A DNA stretch of 64,000 nt, taken from ZC4RG20 sp963702105 (lineage in GTDB: Bacteria > Pseudomonadota > Gammaproteobacteria > Steroidobacterales > Rariloculaceae). Made by a program: the position numbers and the translations under genes. The stretch is taken from the NCBI GenBank assembly GCA_963702105.1, contig OY969712.1, positions 2,418,001 through 2,482,000 of the forward strand, given 5' to 3'. This document shows positions 10,201 through 18,398 of this stretch, piece after piece. The stretch's first letter is position 1, and the number at the start of each line of letters is the position of its first letter. The notes beneath the pieces were generated by a model. It saw nothing but the letters and a program-made list of their open reading frames with translations, was not told the DNA's origin and did not search any database.

Positions 10201-12737
10201 GCGTCGGCGAGCCATTGATCCGTCGAGCGTTCGAGACCGCAAATGCCATCGGCGATCTCACCACCGCGGCGTCTTGCGGTGTTGACCTGTTTGGGAACCT
10301 TTTCACGCGGGGCGCTCCGCTCGCTGACATAGAGCGCGAGACTGAGCAGAGCCTGAAATTCGCCCAGAAAGCCCGGTTCGGCCTGCTGACCGATATCAGC
10401 GCGACACAGCTTGCGCTGGTCCACACACTTCGCGGTCTCACGCCGAGTTTCGGCAGTTTAGATGACCCGCAATTCGACGAGCTTCAAATCGAGCGCCGCC
10501 TGTCAAGTCAGGACGGGCGCGCCATCGCGGCGTGCTGGTACTGGGTGCGAAAGCTGCAGGCTCGCTTTTTCGCCGGTGACTATGTTGCGGCCGTTGACGC
10601 ATCCTTGAACGCGCAACGCTTGCTCTGGACCTCCCCGTCTTTTCTTGAAACCGCGGAGGCTCATTTCTACGGCGCCCTTAGCCATGCGGCGTCCTGCGAT
10701 GCGGCGTCCCCGATTGAGTATTCCCAGCACCTCGCGGCTCTGGCGGCTCACCACAGACAACTCGTAGTGTGGGCAGAGAATTGCCCGGAGAATTTCGAAA
10801 ACCGCGCCTCACTTGTTGGCGCAGAAGTCGCCCGAATCGAAGGCCGTGACCTCGACGCCATGCACCTTTACGAGCGGTCCATTCGCTCCGCGCACACAAA
10901 TGGCTTCGTACAAAACGAGGCCGTCGCCTATGAGGTTGCCGCGCGCTTCTACGCGGCGCGCGGCTTCGATAGAATCGCCCACTCCTATCTGCGGGAGGCC
11001 CGCTATTGCTACGCGCTTTGGGGCGCGGACGGCAAGGTAACACAGCTCGACGAACGCCATCCGCGCCTGCGCGAGGGACGGAGCGCCGCCTCTCTTACCA
11101 CGTTCGGTCCCCTGGTCAGGGAGTTGGACGTTGAGACGGTAGTGAAAGCGTCGCAAGCAATCTCGAGTGAGATGGTCCTTTCCACACTCGTCGACAAATT
11201 GCTGCGCATCGCAGTCGAGAGTGCCGGGTCGGAACGGGGTCTGTTGATCATGGTCCGTGACGGAGAGCCATGGATCGAGGCCGAGGCTACCACCGACTCC
11301 GGCAGCATCGAGGTTTCCGTGCGAGAGGCGACGGTGACGTCCTCTGATCTCCTAGAAGCCGCCCTGAACTATGTGCTTCGCACACACAAGCGTGTTCTTC
11401 TCGATGACGCTTCAGCGGACAAGGTGTATTCCGCGGACGAATATGTCCGACGAAAGCGATGCCGGTCGGTCCTTTGCCTGCCAGTTGTCAAGCAAGCCAA
11501 GCTTGTGGGCGCTCTCTATCTCGAGAACAATCTAACTCCTGGTGCGTTTACGCCCGCGAGAGTAACTGTGTTGCAATTGCTGGCTTCGCAGGCCGCCATA
11601 TCATTGGAGAATTCCGCGCTCTATACCGATCTGCAACTGCAAGTTGGTATTCTGCAGCGTCTTCCTGTATCCGCTTGGACCCTGAAGCCGGATGGAACGC
11701 CAGACTTCGTCAATCACGTGTGGCTCGAATTCGCTGGCCAGACGCTGGACTTCGTCCGCTCGCGACCGGAGGCCTGGATGCACGCCGTTCACCCGGAGGA
11801 CCGGGAGATGGCAGCCAAGAGCTTCTGGGAAGGTGTGCGCTCGGGACAGGGATTTGCGGTGGAAACCCGCAATCTCCGCGCTCGGGACGGGAGCTATCGC
11901 TGGCATCTTCAGCAAGCCTTAGCCTTGCGCGATGCAGGAGGGAACGTCGTCAGATTCGTCGGGACCACGACCGATATCGACGATCAGAAGCGCGCCGAGG
12001 AGGCGTTGCGGCAAGCGCGGGGCGATCTCGCACACATCCACCGGGTAACCACCATGGGAGAATTGGCGGCTTCGCTCGCTCACGAACTCAGTCAGCCGAT
12101 CAGCGGGACGCTGACCAACGCCAATACCTGCTTGCGAAAGCTTGCAGGCCGTAGACCGGATCTGGACGGAGTACACTCGACTGTCGCCAGAATCGCAAGG
12201 GATGCGGGACGCGCCGCGGAGATCATCGATAGGATCCGATCCCAATTCCAGAGCGGAGTCTCGCAGAAGGATCTAGTCGATGTGAACGCAATCAATCGAG
12301 AGACGCTCGATCTGCTTCGCGACGAGACGGCGCGGCACGCCATATCGGTACGCGTGATGCTCGCGAGCGACCTTCCTCCAGTAATCGGAGATCGCGTACA
12401 GCTGCAACAGGTCGTAATGAACCTGATCGTTAACAGCATTGAAGCGATGAAGGACGTTGTTGGGTTACGAGAGATGCTTATCAAGTCGGACCGAGGCGAA
12501 GACCGACAGGTGCTTGTGTCTATCGCTGACACGGGCGTAGGCTTCTCGCCGCAGTTGGCGGAGCAGATATTTCACCCGTTCTTTACCACGAAGCCGCATG
12601 GCACCGGCATGGGGCTTCGCATCAGCCGGTCAATCATTGAATCTCATAATGGCCGCTTGTGGGCGGTAGGCAGTCCTGGGCGCGGAGCGACCGTTTACTT
12701 CAGCTTGCCCGCTGCAGTTGCTGGTCCTTCCGAATAA
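7248..12737 (+). CDS. Trifunctional Ser/Thr kinase - AAA ATPase - GAF/PAS - sensor histidine kinase
   Basis: 1829 residues from the ATG at 7248; 37 extra in-frame residues upstream do not fit the family. Order: Ser/Thr kinase domain (about 15-280) with HKDVKPAN (catalytic Asp129) and APE-like MSPEQ; the DFG motif reads TGFG, as in other members of this family. Next comes an AAA/NACHT-like ATPase with P-loop GYSGVGKS (328-335) and Walker B LALFLDDLQWLD (about 454), then a long helical repeat region (about 600-1280). A GAF domain (about 1320-1460) and a PAS domain (about 1475-1590) precede a HisKA H-box SLAHELSQP (His1612) and a HATPase ending with GTGMGLRIS. The architecture is known in Burkholderiales, Rhizobiales and cyanobacteria, as large cytosolic integrators of unknown signal. 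Monocistronic by context. No separate response regulator is adjacent. Confidence 0.9.
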   Translation: MAEESGYTLEPLREAADFTFYRGTELGSGTPVLALAVATDEPSPESLRRLEHEWSLATHLDSAWAARPLELTRHHGRTMLVLEDPGGEPLDRVLEEPEHPIDLTRLLEIAIGVAAALGSAHRRGLVHKDVKPANVLVDAAGRAWLTGFGIASRLPRERLTPAAPEIIAGTLAYMSPEQTGRMNRSMDARSDLYSLGVTLYEMLTGALPFAASDHLEWVHCHVARRPIPPADRRPVPAHLSAIVMRLLAKNAEERYQTAAGLEADLRRCLAQWQSHGRIDPFPLGKDDSSDRLLMPEKLYGREHNVDALLAMFDRVVAEGTAELVLVSGYSGVGKSSVVNELHRALVPTRGLFAAGKFDQYKRDIPYATLAQAFQTLVRQILVKNDAEVDRWRRDLMEAMGPNAQLIVNLIPELQFVIGRQPPVADLPSQEARGRFQLVFRRFLGVFARPEHPLALFLDDLQWLDAATLELLEHLVTAPDMQHVLLIGAYRDNEVNSAHPLMRTLARMRDAGTRVQEIVLAPLGLNDVEQLIADALHCKLQSARPLARLVYEKTRGNPFFAIQLLASLAEEELLRFDREAGRWIWDLSRIRAKGYSENVVDLMVGKLQRLPAKTQAALKQLACIGNVAVMAILSVVCGQAEEEINTALLGAVHAGLLLGTEGSFAFAHDRIQEAAYALVPEKERARAHVRIGRRLLANLPADDVDEHLFDVANQLNRGAELLIEDEAAQAAAINLQAGRRAKASAAYASALKYFVAGSALLGEHAWEGRRDLIFALELERAGCEFLTGELGSADKRLTALFNRAASTVERASLACLHIDICTTLDQSGRAVAIALEYLRHVGIEWSPHPTEQEARREYARTWSLLRGREIEELFDLPVISDPEYVGTLDVLERGLKTALYTDPHLLSLMICGLVNLSLEHGHTGASCNGYAWLGMIAGPNFGDYEAGFRFGRLGYELVERRGLERVKAHTYLVFAVVVVPWTKHVRVGEPLIRRAFETANAIGDLTTAASCGVDLFGNLFTRGAPLADIERETEQSLKFAQKARFGLLTDISATQLALVHTLRGLTPSFGSLDDPQFDELQIERRLSSQDGRAIAACWYWVRKLQARFFAGDYVAAVDASLNAQRLLWTSPSFLETAEAHFYGALSHAASCDAASPIEYSQHLAALAAHHRQLVVWAENCPENFENRASLVGAEVARIEGRDLDAMHLYERSIRSAHTNGFVQNEAVAYEVAARFYAARGFDRIAHSYLREARYCYALWGADGKVTQLDERHPRLREGRSAASLTTFGPLVRELDVETVVKASQAISSEMVLSTLVDKLLRIAVESAGSERGLLIMVRDGEPWIEAEATTDSGSIEVSVREATVTSSDLLEAALNYVLRTHKRVLLDDASADKVYSADEYVRRKRCRSVLCLPVVKQAKLVGALYLENNLTPGAFTPARVTVLQLLASQAAISLENSALYTDLQLQVGILQRLPVSAWTLKPDGTPDFVNHVWLEFAGQTLDFVRSRPEAWMHAVHPEDREMAAKSFWEGVRSGQGFAVETRNLRARDGSYRWHLQQALALRDAGGNVVRFVGTTTDIDDQKRAEEALRQARGDLAHIHRVTTMGELAASLAHELSQPISGTLTNANTCLRKLAGRRPDLDGVHSTVARIARDAGRAAEIIDRIRSQFQSGVSQKDLVDVNAINRETLDLLRDETARHAISVRVMLASDLPPVIGDRVQLQQVVMNLIVNSIEAMKDVVGLREMLIKSDRGEDRQVLVSIADTGVGFSPQLAEQIFHPFFTTKPHGTGMGLRISRSIIESHNGRLWAVGSPGRGATVYFSLPAAVAGPSE

Positions 12738-13331
12738 GTGCGGTGAGATCCGCGCGTCGCGACGACACACCCCGATCGCGCGATCAGCTGAGGCGCACGA
12801 TCAGCCCGGCCGCGGCTTTGGCGGTCAATACACGGTGCTGTCCGACTGCTACACTTTGGGCTTACGTGAGCACCATCGCCCCTAGACATCATAATGATGG
12901 TTCAGACATTAGCGGGTCAGGGGCGAACGCGGCGCGAATTCGACGCGCTGCTCGGCTTGTCAGGTCTAGACCTTGTAGCAAGCCATGCGACACCGAGCCC
13001 GGTGGCGCTGCGGGTCGAGATGGTGCTGCCATAGAGGGTCGAGGATAACTCCGGATGCGGAGTCCGGGAGGCGCCGCCGGTTTGCGTGTTTCGGCACGCG
13101 CGCGGCGTTAGAGAAAATTCTCTAAGGATTCTCTAAAGGCGCAACCCCATCGTAACTTAACTAGCTGAACCGGAGGAAAAATTGGAGCGGGAAACGAGAC
13201 TCGAAGAACGCCTTGGACGCCGCATCGAGCAACGCGCCGCCTCGATTCGGTTATTGGGTTACCCAGTACGTTACCCGTCGCGCCGCACGGCTTCACTCCT
13301 CTCTCCCCTGCCTGACGCCATTCGCCAATGT
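12738..13331. other. Intergenic stretch holding the left tRNA-derived repeat
   Basis: 594 bases with no supported gene. Short open frames here are Arg-rich and unconvincing. A run with repeated TTCTCTAA lies near 13110-13135. The only feature I can support is the 23-bp tRNA-Gly 3'-end copy listed separately. Confidence 0.5.
13183..13205 (-). repeat. Putative attachment-site repeat: copy of tRNA-Gly 3' end
   Basis: These 23 bases are identical to 44111-44133, the 3' end of the intact tRNA-Gly gene including the encoded CCA, acceptor strand and most of the T-arm. Identity stops at both edges. The copy has the same orientation as the tRNA and lies on its 3' side, 30.9 kb away. This is the arrangement left by integrases that use a tRNA 3' end as attB. 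No integrase gene was found between the copies, so the element would be defective. Confidence 0.65.
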
Positions 13332-13712
13332 TCAGGCCGCATCTAGCACTTCAAGGACGATGTCGGGTCGCTTCTCGATCACCTTTAGGAGGATGCGCGC
13401 GCTGGCTTCCGGAAACTTGCGCCCCTGCTCCCAGTCACGCACGGCTCCCTTCGAGAATCCGAACTGTGCCGCAAATGCTTCCTGCGTGAGACCGAGTTTG
13501 GAGCGGATAGCCGCCACGTCGACGGCATCTGGAGCATGGACACGGTATTTCGTCGTATCGGCCTCGCCTCGAGAATAGACCGTCGCCTCCTCGAGCCCGC
13601 GCATGATGCGGTCGAAGTTCGGGTTCTTTCGACCGCCGGGCTGCTTATGACTGCTCGCTCTCTTAGTGGCCGTCCTCTTTCTGGTCGTCTTCTTTCTGGT
13701 CGTCTTCTTCAC
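13332..13712 (-). CDS. Xre-family antitoxin of a HigBA/RelE-type toxin-antitoxin pair
   Basis: 126 residues from a GTG at 13712. The N-terminus is Lys/Arg/Thr-rich, built partly on a tandem 15-bp repeat (about 13674-13708) encoding KTTRK units. The C-terminal half is a Cro/CI helix-turn-helix: LGLTQEAFAAQFGFSKGAVRDWEQGRKFPE. Antitoxins of this type bind their own promoter and neutralise a RelE-fold toxin. The start overlaps the toxin stop (GTGA), so the order is toxin first, antitoxin second, as in higBA-like modules. It lies just inside the left island boundary, where an addiction module would be expected. Confidence 0.82.
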   Translation of the reverse strand: MKKTTRKKTTRKRTATKRASSHKQPGGRKNPNFDRIMRGLEEATVYSRGEADTTKYRVHAPDAVDVAAIRSKLGLTQEAFAAQFGFSKGAVRDWEQGRKFPEASARILLKVIEKRPDIVLEVLDAA

Positions 13713-14071
13713 TTGTCCGATCCTTTCGATGAAGCCAGCGCCTTGAGTCCTTCACGCAGCCTCCTCGTAGCCTCCTTCATTGCATTGCTCTCCGCCGATG
13801 AGAAGTTCGCTCGCGATCCCTTCGACAACACTGCGAGAAGAAACACCTGCACATCCTTACCGCCGAAGAACGTAACCACGCGATAGCCGCCCGATTTGCC
13901 TCTTCCCTTACCTGGTACGCGGACCTTTCGACAACCGCCGGAGCCCACGATTACGTCGCCAGACCGAGGATTGGCAGCAACGATATCTACTGCCTTCGCC
14001 ATATCATCGGCAGTCATGCCCTCCTCCTTCGCCGCACCGAGGTAAGCTGGCGTCTCAACGACGGTATGCAT
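13709..14071 (-). CDS. RelE/HigB-like toxin of a type II toxin-antitoxin pair
   Basis: 120 residues taking the ATG at 14071; the frame is open further upstream to 14242 but the extra part does not look like the family. The segment GGCRKVRVPGKGRGKSGGYRV, then VTFFGGKDVQVFLLAVLSKG, is the core of the RelE-like pfam06296 group (HigB2-type), followed by a helical tail. Members are mRNA interferases acting at the ribosome. The basic residues in the RKVRVPGKGRGKSGGYR stretch are those expected to contact RNA. Co-translated with the downstream antitoxin. The start is uncertain because no strong Shine-Dalgarno is seen. Confidence 0.78.
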   Translation of the reverse strand: MHTVVETPAYLGAAKEEGMTADDMAKAVDIVAANPRSGDVIVGSGGCRKVRVPGKGRGKSGGYRVVTFFGGKDVQVFLLAVLSKGSRANFSSAESNAMKEATRRLREGLKALASSKGSDK

Positions 14072-14262
14072 AGCGCAATATACGGCTACGCCGTACTTTG
14101 AGTCAAGATTGAGTTCGCTTCGTCGTTCTATGAACTCTCGCGGGTCAAACTGCCCGAAAGTCATCTGCCGAGACTCGAAAAACTGCCTGCGGCCCTTGCG
14201 GGACAACGTCGACGCTTCTTTGAGCGCGGCCGTTACCCGCAATGTTACCCACTGCCGGCTAC

Positions 14263-15019
14263 TCGCCCGACGGCGGCGTGCTCTCGAAGGGTACGCCCGT
14301 GGACGTTGCTCGCGCGCCCGCGCTCGACGAACTCGTCCGCGCGGCCGTCTTGTGCAACGACGCGGAGCTCGCGCACAAGGACGGGACGTGGCGGGTCGAG
14401 GGCGATCCGATGGAGGGCGCGCTGCTCACGCTCGGTCACAAGGCCGGCGCCGACGTTGTCGAGCTGCGCAAGGCCGTGCCGCGCACTGACGAGGTGCCTT
14501 TTCACGCCGCGCATCGCTTCATGGCTACAATGCATCACACCCACGAGAACGGCAGCGTCGCTTTCGTGAAGGGCGCGCCCAAGGTCCTGCTTCGCATGTG
14601 CGATCGCGCGCGGTCGCCGACCGGGGACGGACTGCTCGAAGCCGAAAAGCGGCGAACGCATGCGGCGCAGCTCGCTGCGACGGGACAGCGCGTGCTCGCG
14701 TTCGCGGAGAAGCGCATGCCCGCGGGGCGCGACGATCTCTCGTTTGAGGATTTGCGCGGCGGGTGTGTGCTCCTCGGCCTCGTTGGGATTGCCGATCCGC
14801 CGCGCGAAGACGCGATCGAAGCCGTGCGCGCGTGCCGAGCCGCGGGCATCCGCGTGATCATGATTACGGGCGACCATGCCGAGACGGCCCGGGCCATCGC
14901 CGCGCAGATCGGCCTCGACGACCATCCGACCGCCGTCACGGGCCGCGAGATCGAGGCGTTGGACGCTCCGGCCGTGCGCCGGGTCGCCCGCGACGCCGTC
15001 GTCTTCGCCCGGGCGAGTC
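14263..15019 (+). pseudogene. Headless fragment of a P-type cation-transporting ATPase
   Basis: About 250 codons match the middle of a type II P-type ATPase: the nucleotide-binding domain with FVKGAPKVLL and part of the P domain with GIADPPRED and IMITGDHAETA. The frame begins inside the N domain at GYSPDGG. The actuator domain, the DKTGT phosphorylation site and the first membrane helices are missing. Homology stops abruptly after DAVVFARAS, where VFARVSPEHK and the remaining P domain and membrane helices should follow; the sequence then changes to unrelated Gln-rich code. With both ends missing it cannot pump ions. It reads as a transposed or recombined fragment. Confidence 0.75.
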
Positions 15020-15170
15020 TACGGCTCAGCCGGAAAGCGGCGCCCAGACCGAGCATCAGTTCCAGCAGATGCAGCAGCAGCTGCAGCAGATGCAGCAGCA
15101 GATGGCGCAGATTCAGTCGACGCAGAATCCCCAGGAACGCCAGAAGCTAGGCCGGCTTCACGATCGACGG
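15020..15170 (+). pseudogene. Gln-rich coiled-coil fragment
   Basis: In the frame following the ATPase break, about 35 codons encode a heptad-like glutamine run (QFQQMQQQLQQMQQQMAQIQ) that ends in NPQERQKL before unrelated sequence. It has no start of its own and no partner domain. I read it as a fragment of some other gene fused to the ATPase remnant. The parent family is not identifiable. Confidence 0.4.
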
Positions 15171-15792
15171 GCTCGAGACCGGCTACCGCCTGCGTGTTCT
15201 CTTTTGTCGGCTCCCAGGTGGAGGCGTACTCGAGCGGCGGGCACGAACCGCGCGGAGGGCGAGTGGAGGAGCCACATTATCGAAGCCGCAGAACGCTTCG
15301 CGGTGCACCGGCCGGTGGAGGAAATCGAAGCACACCTGGGAGCCCGCCGACTTAGTGAAAGGCGCTCCGGACGGGATGGCGTCGTGCGCTCGCGGCGCCT
15401 TGCGAGACGGCTTTTCGTCGGAATCGGCGGCCTCGCCGCGCTGATGGTCAGCACGGCGGCGGCTGCCGGGCTCGTATTCACGAGCAGCCCGGGGACGAGC
15501 GCGACCGTCGGGTAGCCCTACGCCTACACGATGACCGCGGCGAACGACTCCGCAGGCGACGGCGAGCCCGGTGGCCACGGCGGCCCGGAGGTCGCGGATA
15601 GCGCCGGGAACCTCGCGACGGCGACGCGCACGGTCGAGGTCGTGGCGCGAAAACCGAGCGGAGGCGGAGGAGGCGGCGGGGCCGGGTTCGCGATGCTGCT
15701 GCTCTTGTGCTGCGCGGCCTTCGGGCGCGCAGTCTCCTCGGCGTCGGCGGTGGAGCCAGGCGCCCAGCCTGGCTCCACTCGCCCCGACGTAG
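15171..15792 (+). pseudogene. Gene debris including a GlyGly-CTERM-like tail
   Basis: No intact gene. In one frame, about 15590-15735, the code reads DSAGNLATATRTVEVVARKP, then a run of seven glycines, a hydrophobic stretch AGFAMLLLLCCAAFG and Arg. This is the build of the C-terminus of an extracellular PKD/HYR-type protein with a GlyGly-CTERM-like rhombosortase sorting tail. The N-terminal body is absent. A second hydrophobic stretch near 15419-15480 (LFVGIGGLAALMVSTAAAAG) is in another frame. No rhombosortase gene is in the window. Confidence 0.4.
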
Positions 15793-16413
15793 CTACCGGT
15801 GGAACCGAGCCACGAGCACGGCCTTGCCGAGCACGTGTCCGTCCATCGCGTCGAATACGGCCATCCGCGTAGCGCTCGCCTGCTGCGGTGTACCCTGTGG
15901 CACGTCAAGCATCGTGTCGAGCGCATAGAGCTCGAACGTATAGTGGTGGTACGGGCCGGGGGGCGCGCCGGGGCCCATGTAGCCGTTCGCGCGAAGGCTG
16001 ACCTGCCGGCTGCCGTCTGCAAGCGTCCCGGGCTTCACCCCCTCCGGCAGCCCTGTCGAGGTGCCCGGGATGTTCCAAATCAGCCAGTGAGTGATGTCCA
16101 TCTTCGGACTCTTGTTCAGCACGGGCTCGGGATCGTGCAGCAACAGCACGAAGCTGCGAGTGCCGGGCGGCACCTGCGACCAATTAAGCTCGGGCGACAC
16201 CGCTGCGTCGCCGGCGGCCATCGTGAACTTGTTAGGAATGACGCCGCCGTCCTGCCACGCCGGGCTCGTCATGATCAGCGGCGGCGTGCGCGGCCCGCGC
16301 GCGCGCCCCTGCCCTCCTCCCTGAGCCAGCACCGGGTGAGTCAAGGCTACGGTGGCCGACAATGCCAGCGCCGTCACGGCCACTCGAACAATCTGCGAGA
16401 TGTCTTTCTTCAT
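15793..16413 (-). CDS. Secreted YbhB/YbcL (PEBP, Raf-kinase-inhibitor-like) protein
   Basis: 206 residues, start at 16413 with GGAGGAACC upstream. A Sec signal peptide (about 1-31, ending VLAQ) is followed by the phosphatidylethanolamine-binding-protein fold. The two signature regions are LLLHDPEPVLNKSPKMDITHWLIWNIPG and GPGAPPGPYHHYTFELYALD. The usual D-P-D-x-P pocket reads D-P-E-P. Bacterial members bind small anions or phospholipid head groups, and their physiological role is mostly unknown. Periplasmic by signal. The gene stands alone between debris on its downstream side and a 394-bp gap upstream. Confidence 0.87.
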   Translation of the reverse strand: MKKDISQIVRVAVTALALSATVALTHPVLAQGGGQGRARGPRTPPLIMTSPAWQDGGVIPNKFTMAAGDAAVSPELNWSQVPPGTRSFVLLLHDPEPVLNKSPKMDITHWLIWNIPGTSTGLPEGVKPGTLADGSRQVSLRANGYMGPGAPPGPYHHYTFELYALDTMLDVPQGTPQQASATRMAVFDAMDGHVLGKAVLVARFHR

Positions 16414-16807
16414 TTTGGGTTCCTCCCCGAGTCGTGAGCCACATCCTAGCGCATATTGTCGTCGAGGCGCCGTGCGGCGAGCGGTTCGTCTACCGCTCGC
16501 CCCCGTCGTCCGCAGTCAGGCGCTCCCCGAGGCCGGCGCTCCGAATCGGTTGGCCTCCGTCTGCCCCTCGCCGATTGGCCCGCCTCCCTCCTAGATTCAA
16601 GCTGCGGCAATACGCCATCGTTCGGCCGCCGTCCATTGTCGGGTGGATCCGAAGGCGGGAAATTCTGCACTACCGTTGAACTCAGCAACGGGGCTGTTGG
16701 GGGCGCGTCGCTACGCCGCCTCGTTGCCGCGCAATGTCGGACAATACCGCTGAGCTAACGGTCCTTATTCAGGTTTGGGCGCCCCTGCGCCAGCGATCGC
16801 CATCCGC
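16414..16807. other. Intergenic stretch, no feature seen
   Basis: 394 bases between the PEBP start and the tannase stop. I find no credible gene. It should hold the PEBP promoter at its left end and the terminator of the tannase at its right end, but no clear hairpin stands out. Confidence 0.4.
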
Positions 16808-18292
16808 TTAGGGTGACGGCGCGCAGGCCCAACTTTTTGCGTCATTCCTATCGCCTGCGCCGTCGTACTTCGCATATTGCGGGTACGGGCATAGCGGTCG
16901 AGTCAGCCCGGATTGCGGATTCGAGCCGGGAATTCGATCCGGAGCTTCGTTGCGCTCGCGCCAATCTTCGAGCGCGGATACCGAATCGAACATGTTTGGA
17001 CCCGGCCCTCCACGGCAATGACCCATTCCAGGAACCATGAATAGGCGCATCCAGTCGTCCTGATCGCCCCCCATTTCCCGGAGCGCGCTCTCGTAATACA
17101 GAATGGTGTTCGCCGGAGTGATGCCGGTATCTCGCCAACCGGCATATAGCAGCAATTTCCCGCCCGCCGCCTTGTACGCTCTTAAGTCGGGATTCACGGC
17201 ATCCACGAAGCCGACCGCGTGGGCGATGACCGGCATATCGCGATCGAGGTCGAAGCTGTGCCAGTCGTAACCGGCATTCTGGAAGCCCAGGATTCTGACC
17301 GTGTCGAAGGCGCCATTCTTCGCGGGATCTGCCGGCTTGAGTTCCGGCATGGGGTTACCGAGCACTTGGCCGGAGAAGATCAGCTCGCCCCTACTGTTCC
17401 TCACCCCTCCGTAGAACGTTTCCACGCTGCGCAACTCGGGCGCCGTCAAACAGCCTTCTGCATCCGCCCCGTGACATTGAAGCGACGAGAAATCAAAGCT
17501 GCACAGACGGGGGTCGTTGAGGAACCCATCCTCCGACGTGTCGCATTTTTTCATCACGGCCTGGGTAACCAACTCTGCCTTGGCCGCGGAGATCGCCTCG
17601 TCCGGATGACGCTCGATGCGGATTCGTCGCGCAATGGCGGCGGTATGCATGTTGATGTGCCTGTTCGCAAGCGCGCCGGCGATAATACCGTCGAAATCGC
17701 CGGGGTAGCGCTGCGCCGCCATCACCGCTTGCCGCCCTCCCGTCGAGCAGCCTTTGAAATACGAATAATTCAACTGACGCTCGTAGAATGCCGCAATGAT
17801 ACGCTTCGACTGCACGGCCATGTCGTGGACGGCACGAAACGCGAAGTCGACGATCTTTTCCGGGTGGCCGAGCGCAAACATGCCGTTCGGCCCATCCTCC
17901 GCCGAGTGGCCCGTGTCCGTGCCCGCCGTCGCGTAACCTCTTCGGAGGGCCTCCTCCATGTCGGCGTAGCCCTGGATGCGGCCGGCCCATCCGCCGTTGC
18001 CGACGGCGAGGAACTTGCCGTTCCAATGCTCGGTGGGTAACCACAGCTCCACGTTGATTCTCGAATCGGGCGTTGGCGTGAGCAACATTGTCACTCGGCA
18101 GTACGCCGGTAACGGCGGTGCCTCCGGGCTCGACGCGCGAGGGACCCCGGCGCTCGCGATCGCGTCATGGCCGGCCGCCACGAAAGAAGCGCTCGTGACC
18201 CGCGCGCGTTCCAGAGACAGGGCACTCAGCCGTTCGCACGGCATGTTCAACAATCCAGCCGACAGTTGAGCCAGGGCAATCCATTCGATCAT
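16808..18292 (-). CDS. Tannase/feruloyl esterase family alpha/beta hydrolase
   Basis: 494 residues from an ATG with GGAGAAG upstream. The tannase (pfam07519) pattern is complete: nucleophile Ser183 in KGCSTGGRQ, the lid/cysteine segment from LVTQAVMKKCD to CLTAPEL, acid in GWRDTGITP, catalytic His in GMGHCRGGPG, and the C-terminal CPYPQYAKYDGAGD motif. The enzyme should hydrolyse ester bonds of aromatic acids such as gallate, ferulate or 4-hydroxybenzoate esters. The N-terminus (IALAQLSAGLLNM) is weakly hydrophobic and not a clear signal, although relatives are usually secreted. It lies just downstream of a frameshifted GHWEGD gene on the same strand and may share its transcript. Confidence 0.88.
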   Translation of the reverse strand: MIEWIALAQLSAGLLNMPCERLSALSLERARVTSASFVAAGHDAIASAGVPRASSPEAPPLPAYCRVTMLLTPTPDSRINVELWLPTEHWNGKFLAVGNGGWAGRIQGYADMEEALRRGYATAGTDTGHSAEDGPNGMFALGHPEKIVDFAFRAVHDMAVQSKRIIAAFYERQLNYSYFKGCSTGGRQAVMAAQRYPGDFDGIIAGALANRHINMHTAAIARRIRIERHPDEAISAAKAELVTQAVMKKCDTSEDGFLNDPRLCSFDFSSLQCHGADAEGCLTAPELRSVETFYGGVRNSRGELIFSGQVLGNPMPELKPADPAKNGAFDTVRILGFQNAGYDWHSFDLDRDMPVIAHAVGFVDAVNPDLRAYKAAGGKLLLYAGWRDTGITPANTILYYESALREMGGDQDDWMRLFMVPGMGHCRGGPGPNMFDSVSALEDWRERNEAPDRIPGSNPQSGLTRPLCPYPQYAKYDGAGDRNDAKSWACAPSP

Positions 18293-18367
18293 CTACGCTT
18301 CTCCTTCACTTGCCAGTTCGCCGCAAGCACGAGCGCACGCATGCGAAGTCGAACGGCCCTAGATTCG

Positions 18368-18393
18368 ACCGTCCGCCCCCCGGGGGGGACGGT
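18368..18393 (-). terminator. G/C-rich hairpin between GHWEGD copy 1 and the tannase gene
   Basis: A near-perfect inverted repeat, ACCGTCC...GGACGGT around a C6/G7 core, lies six bases after the GHWEGD stop. No U-tract follows, so it may be an attenuator, an mRNA 3'-end stabiliser or a weak terminator. The second copy of the gene has different downstream sequence. Confidence 0.4.
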
Positions 18394-18398
18394 TGCTT

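Noticed and set aside
13108..14242. Integrase remnants beside the left repeat
   Set aside because: Leftward frames near the repeat and upstream of the toxin give short GN/VT-rich pieces that vaguely recall integrase C-termini, but no catalytic R-H-R-Y motif can be found.
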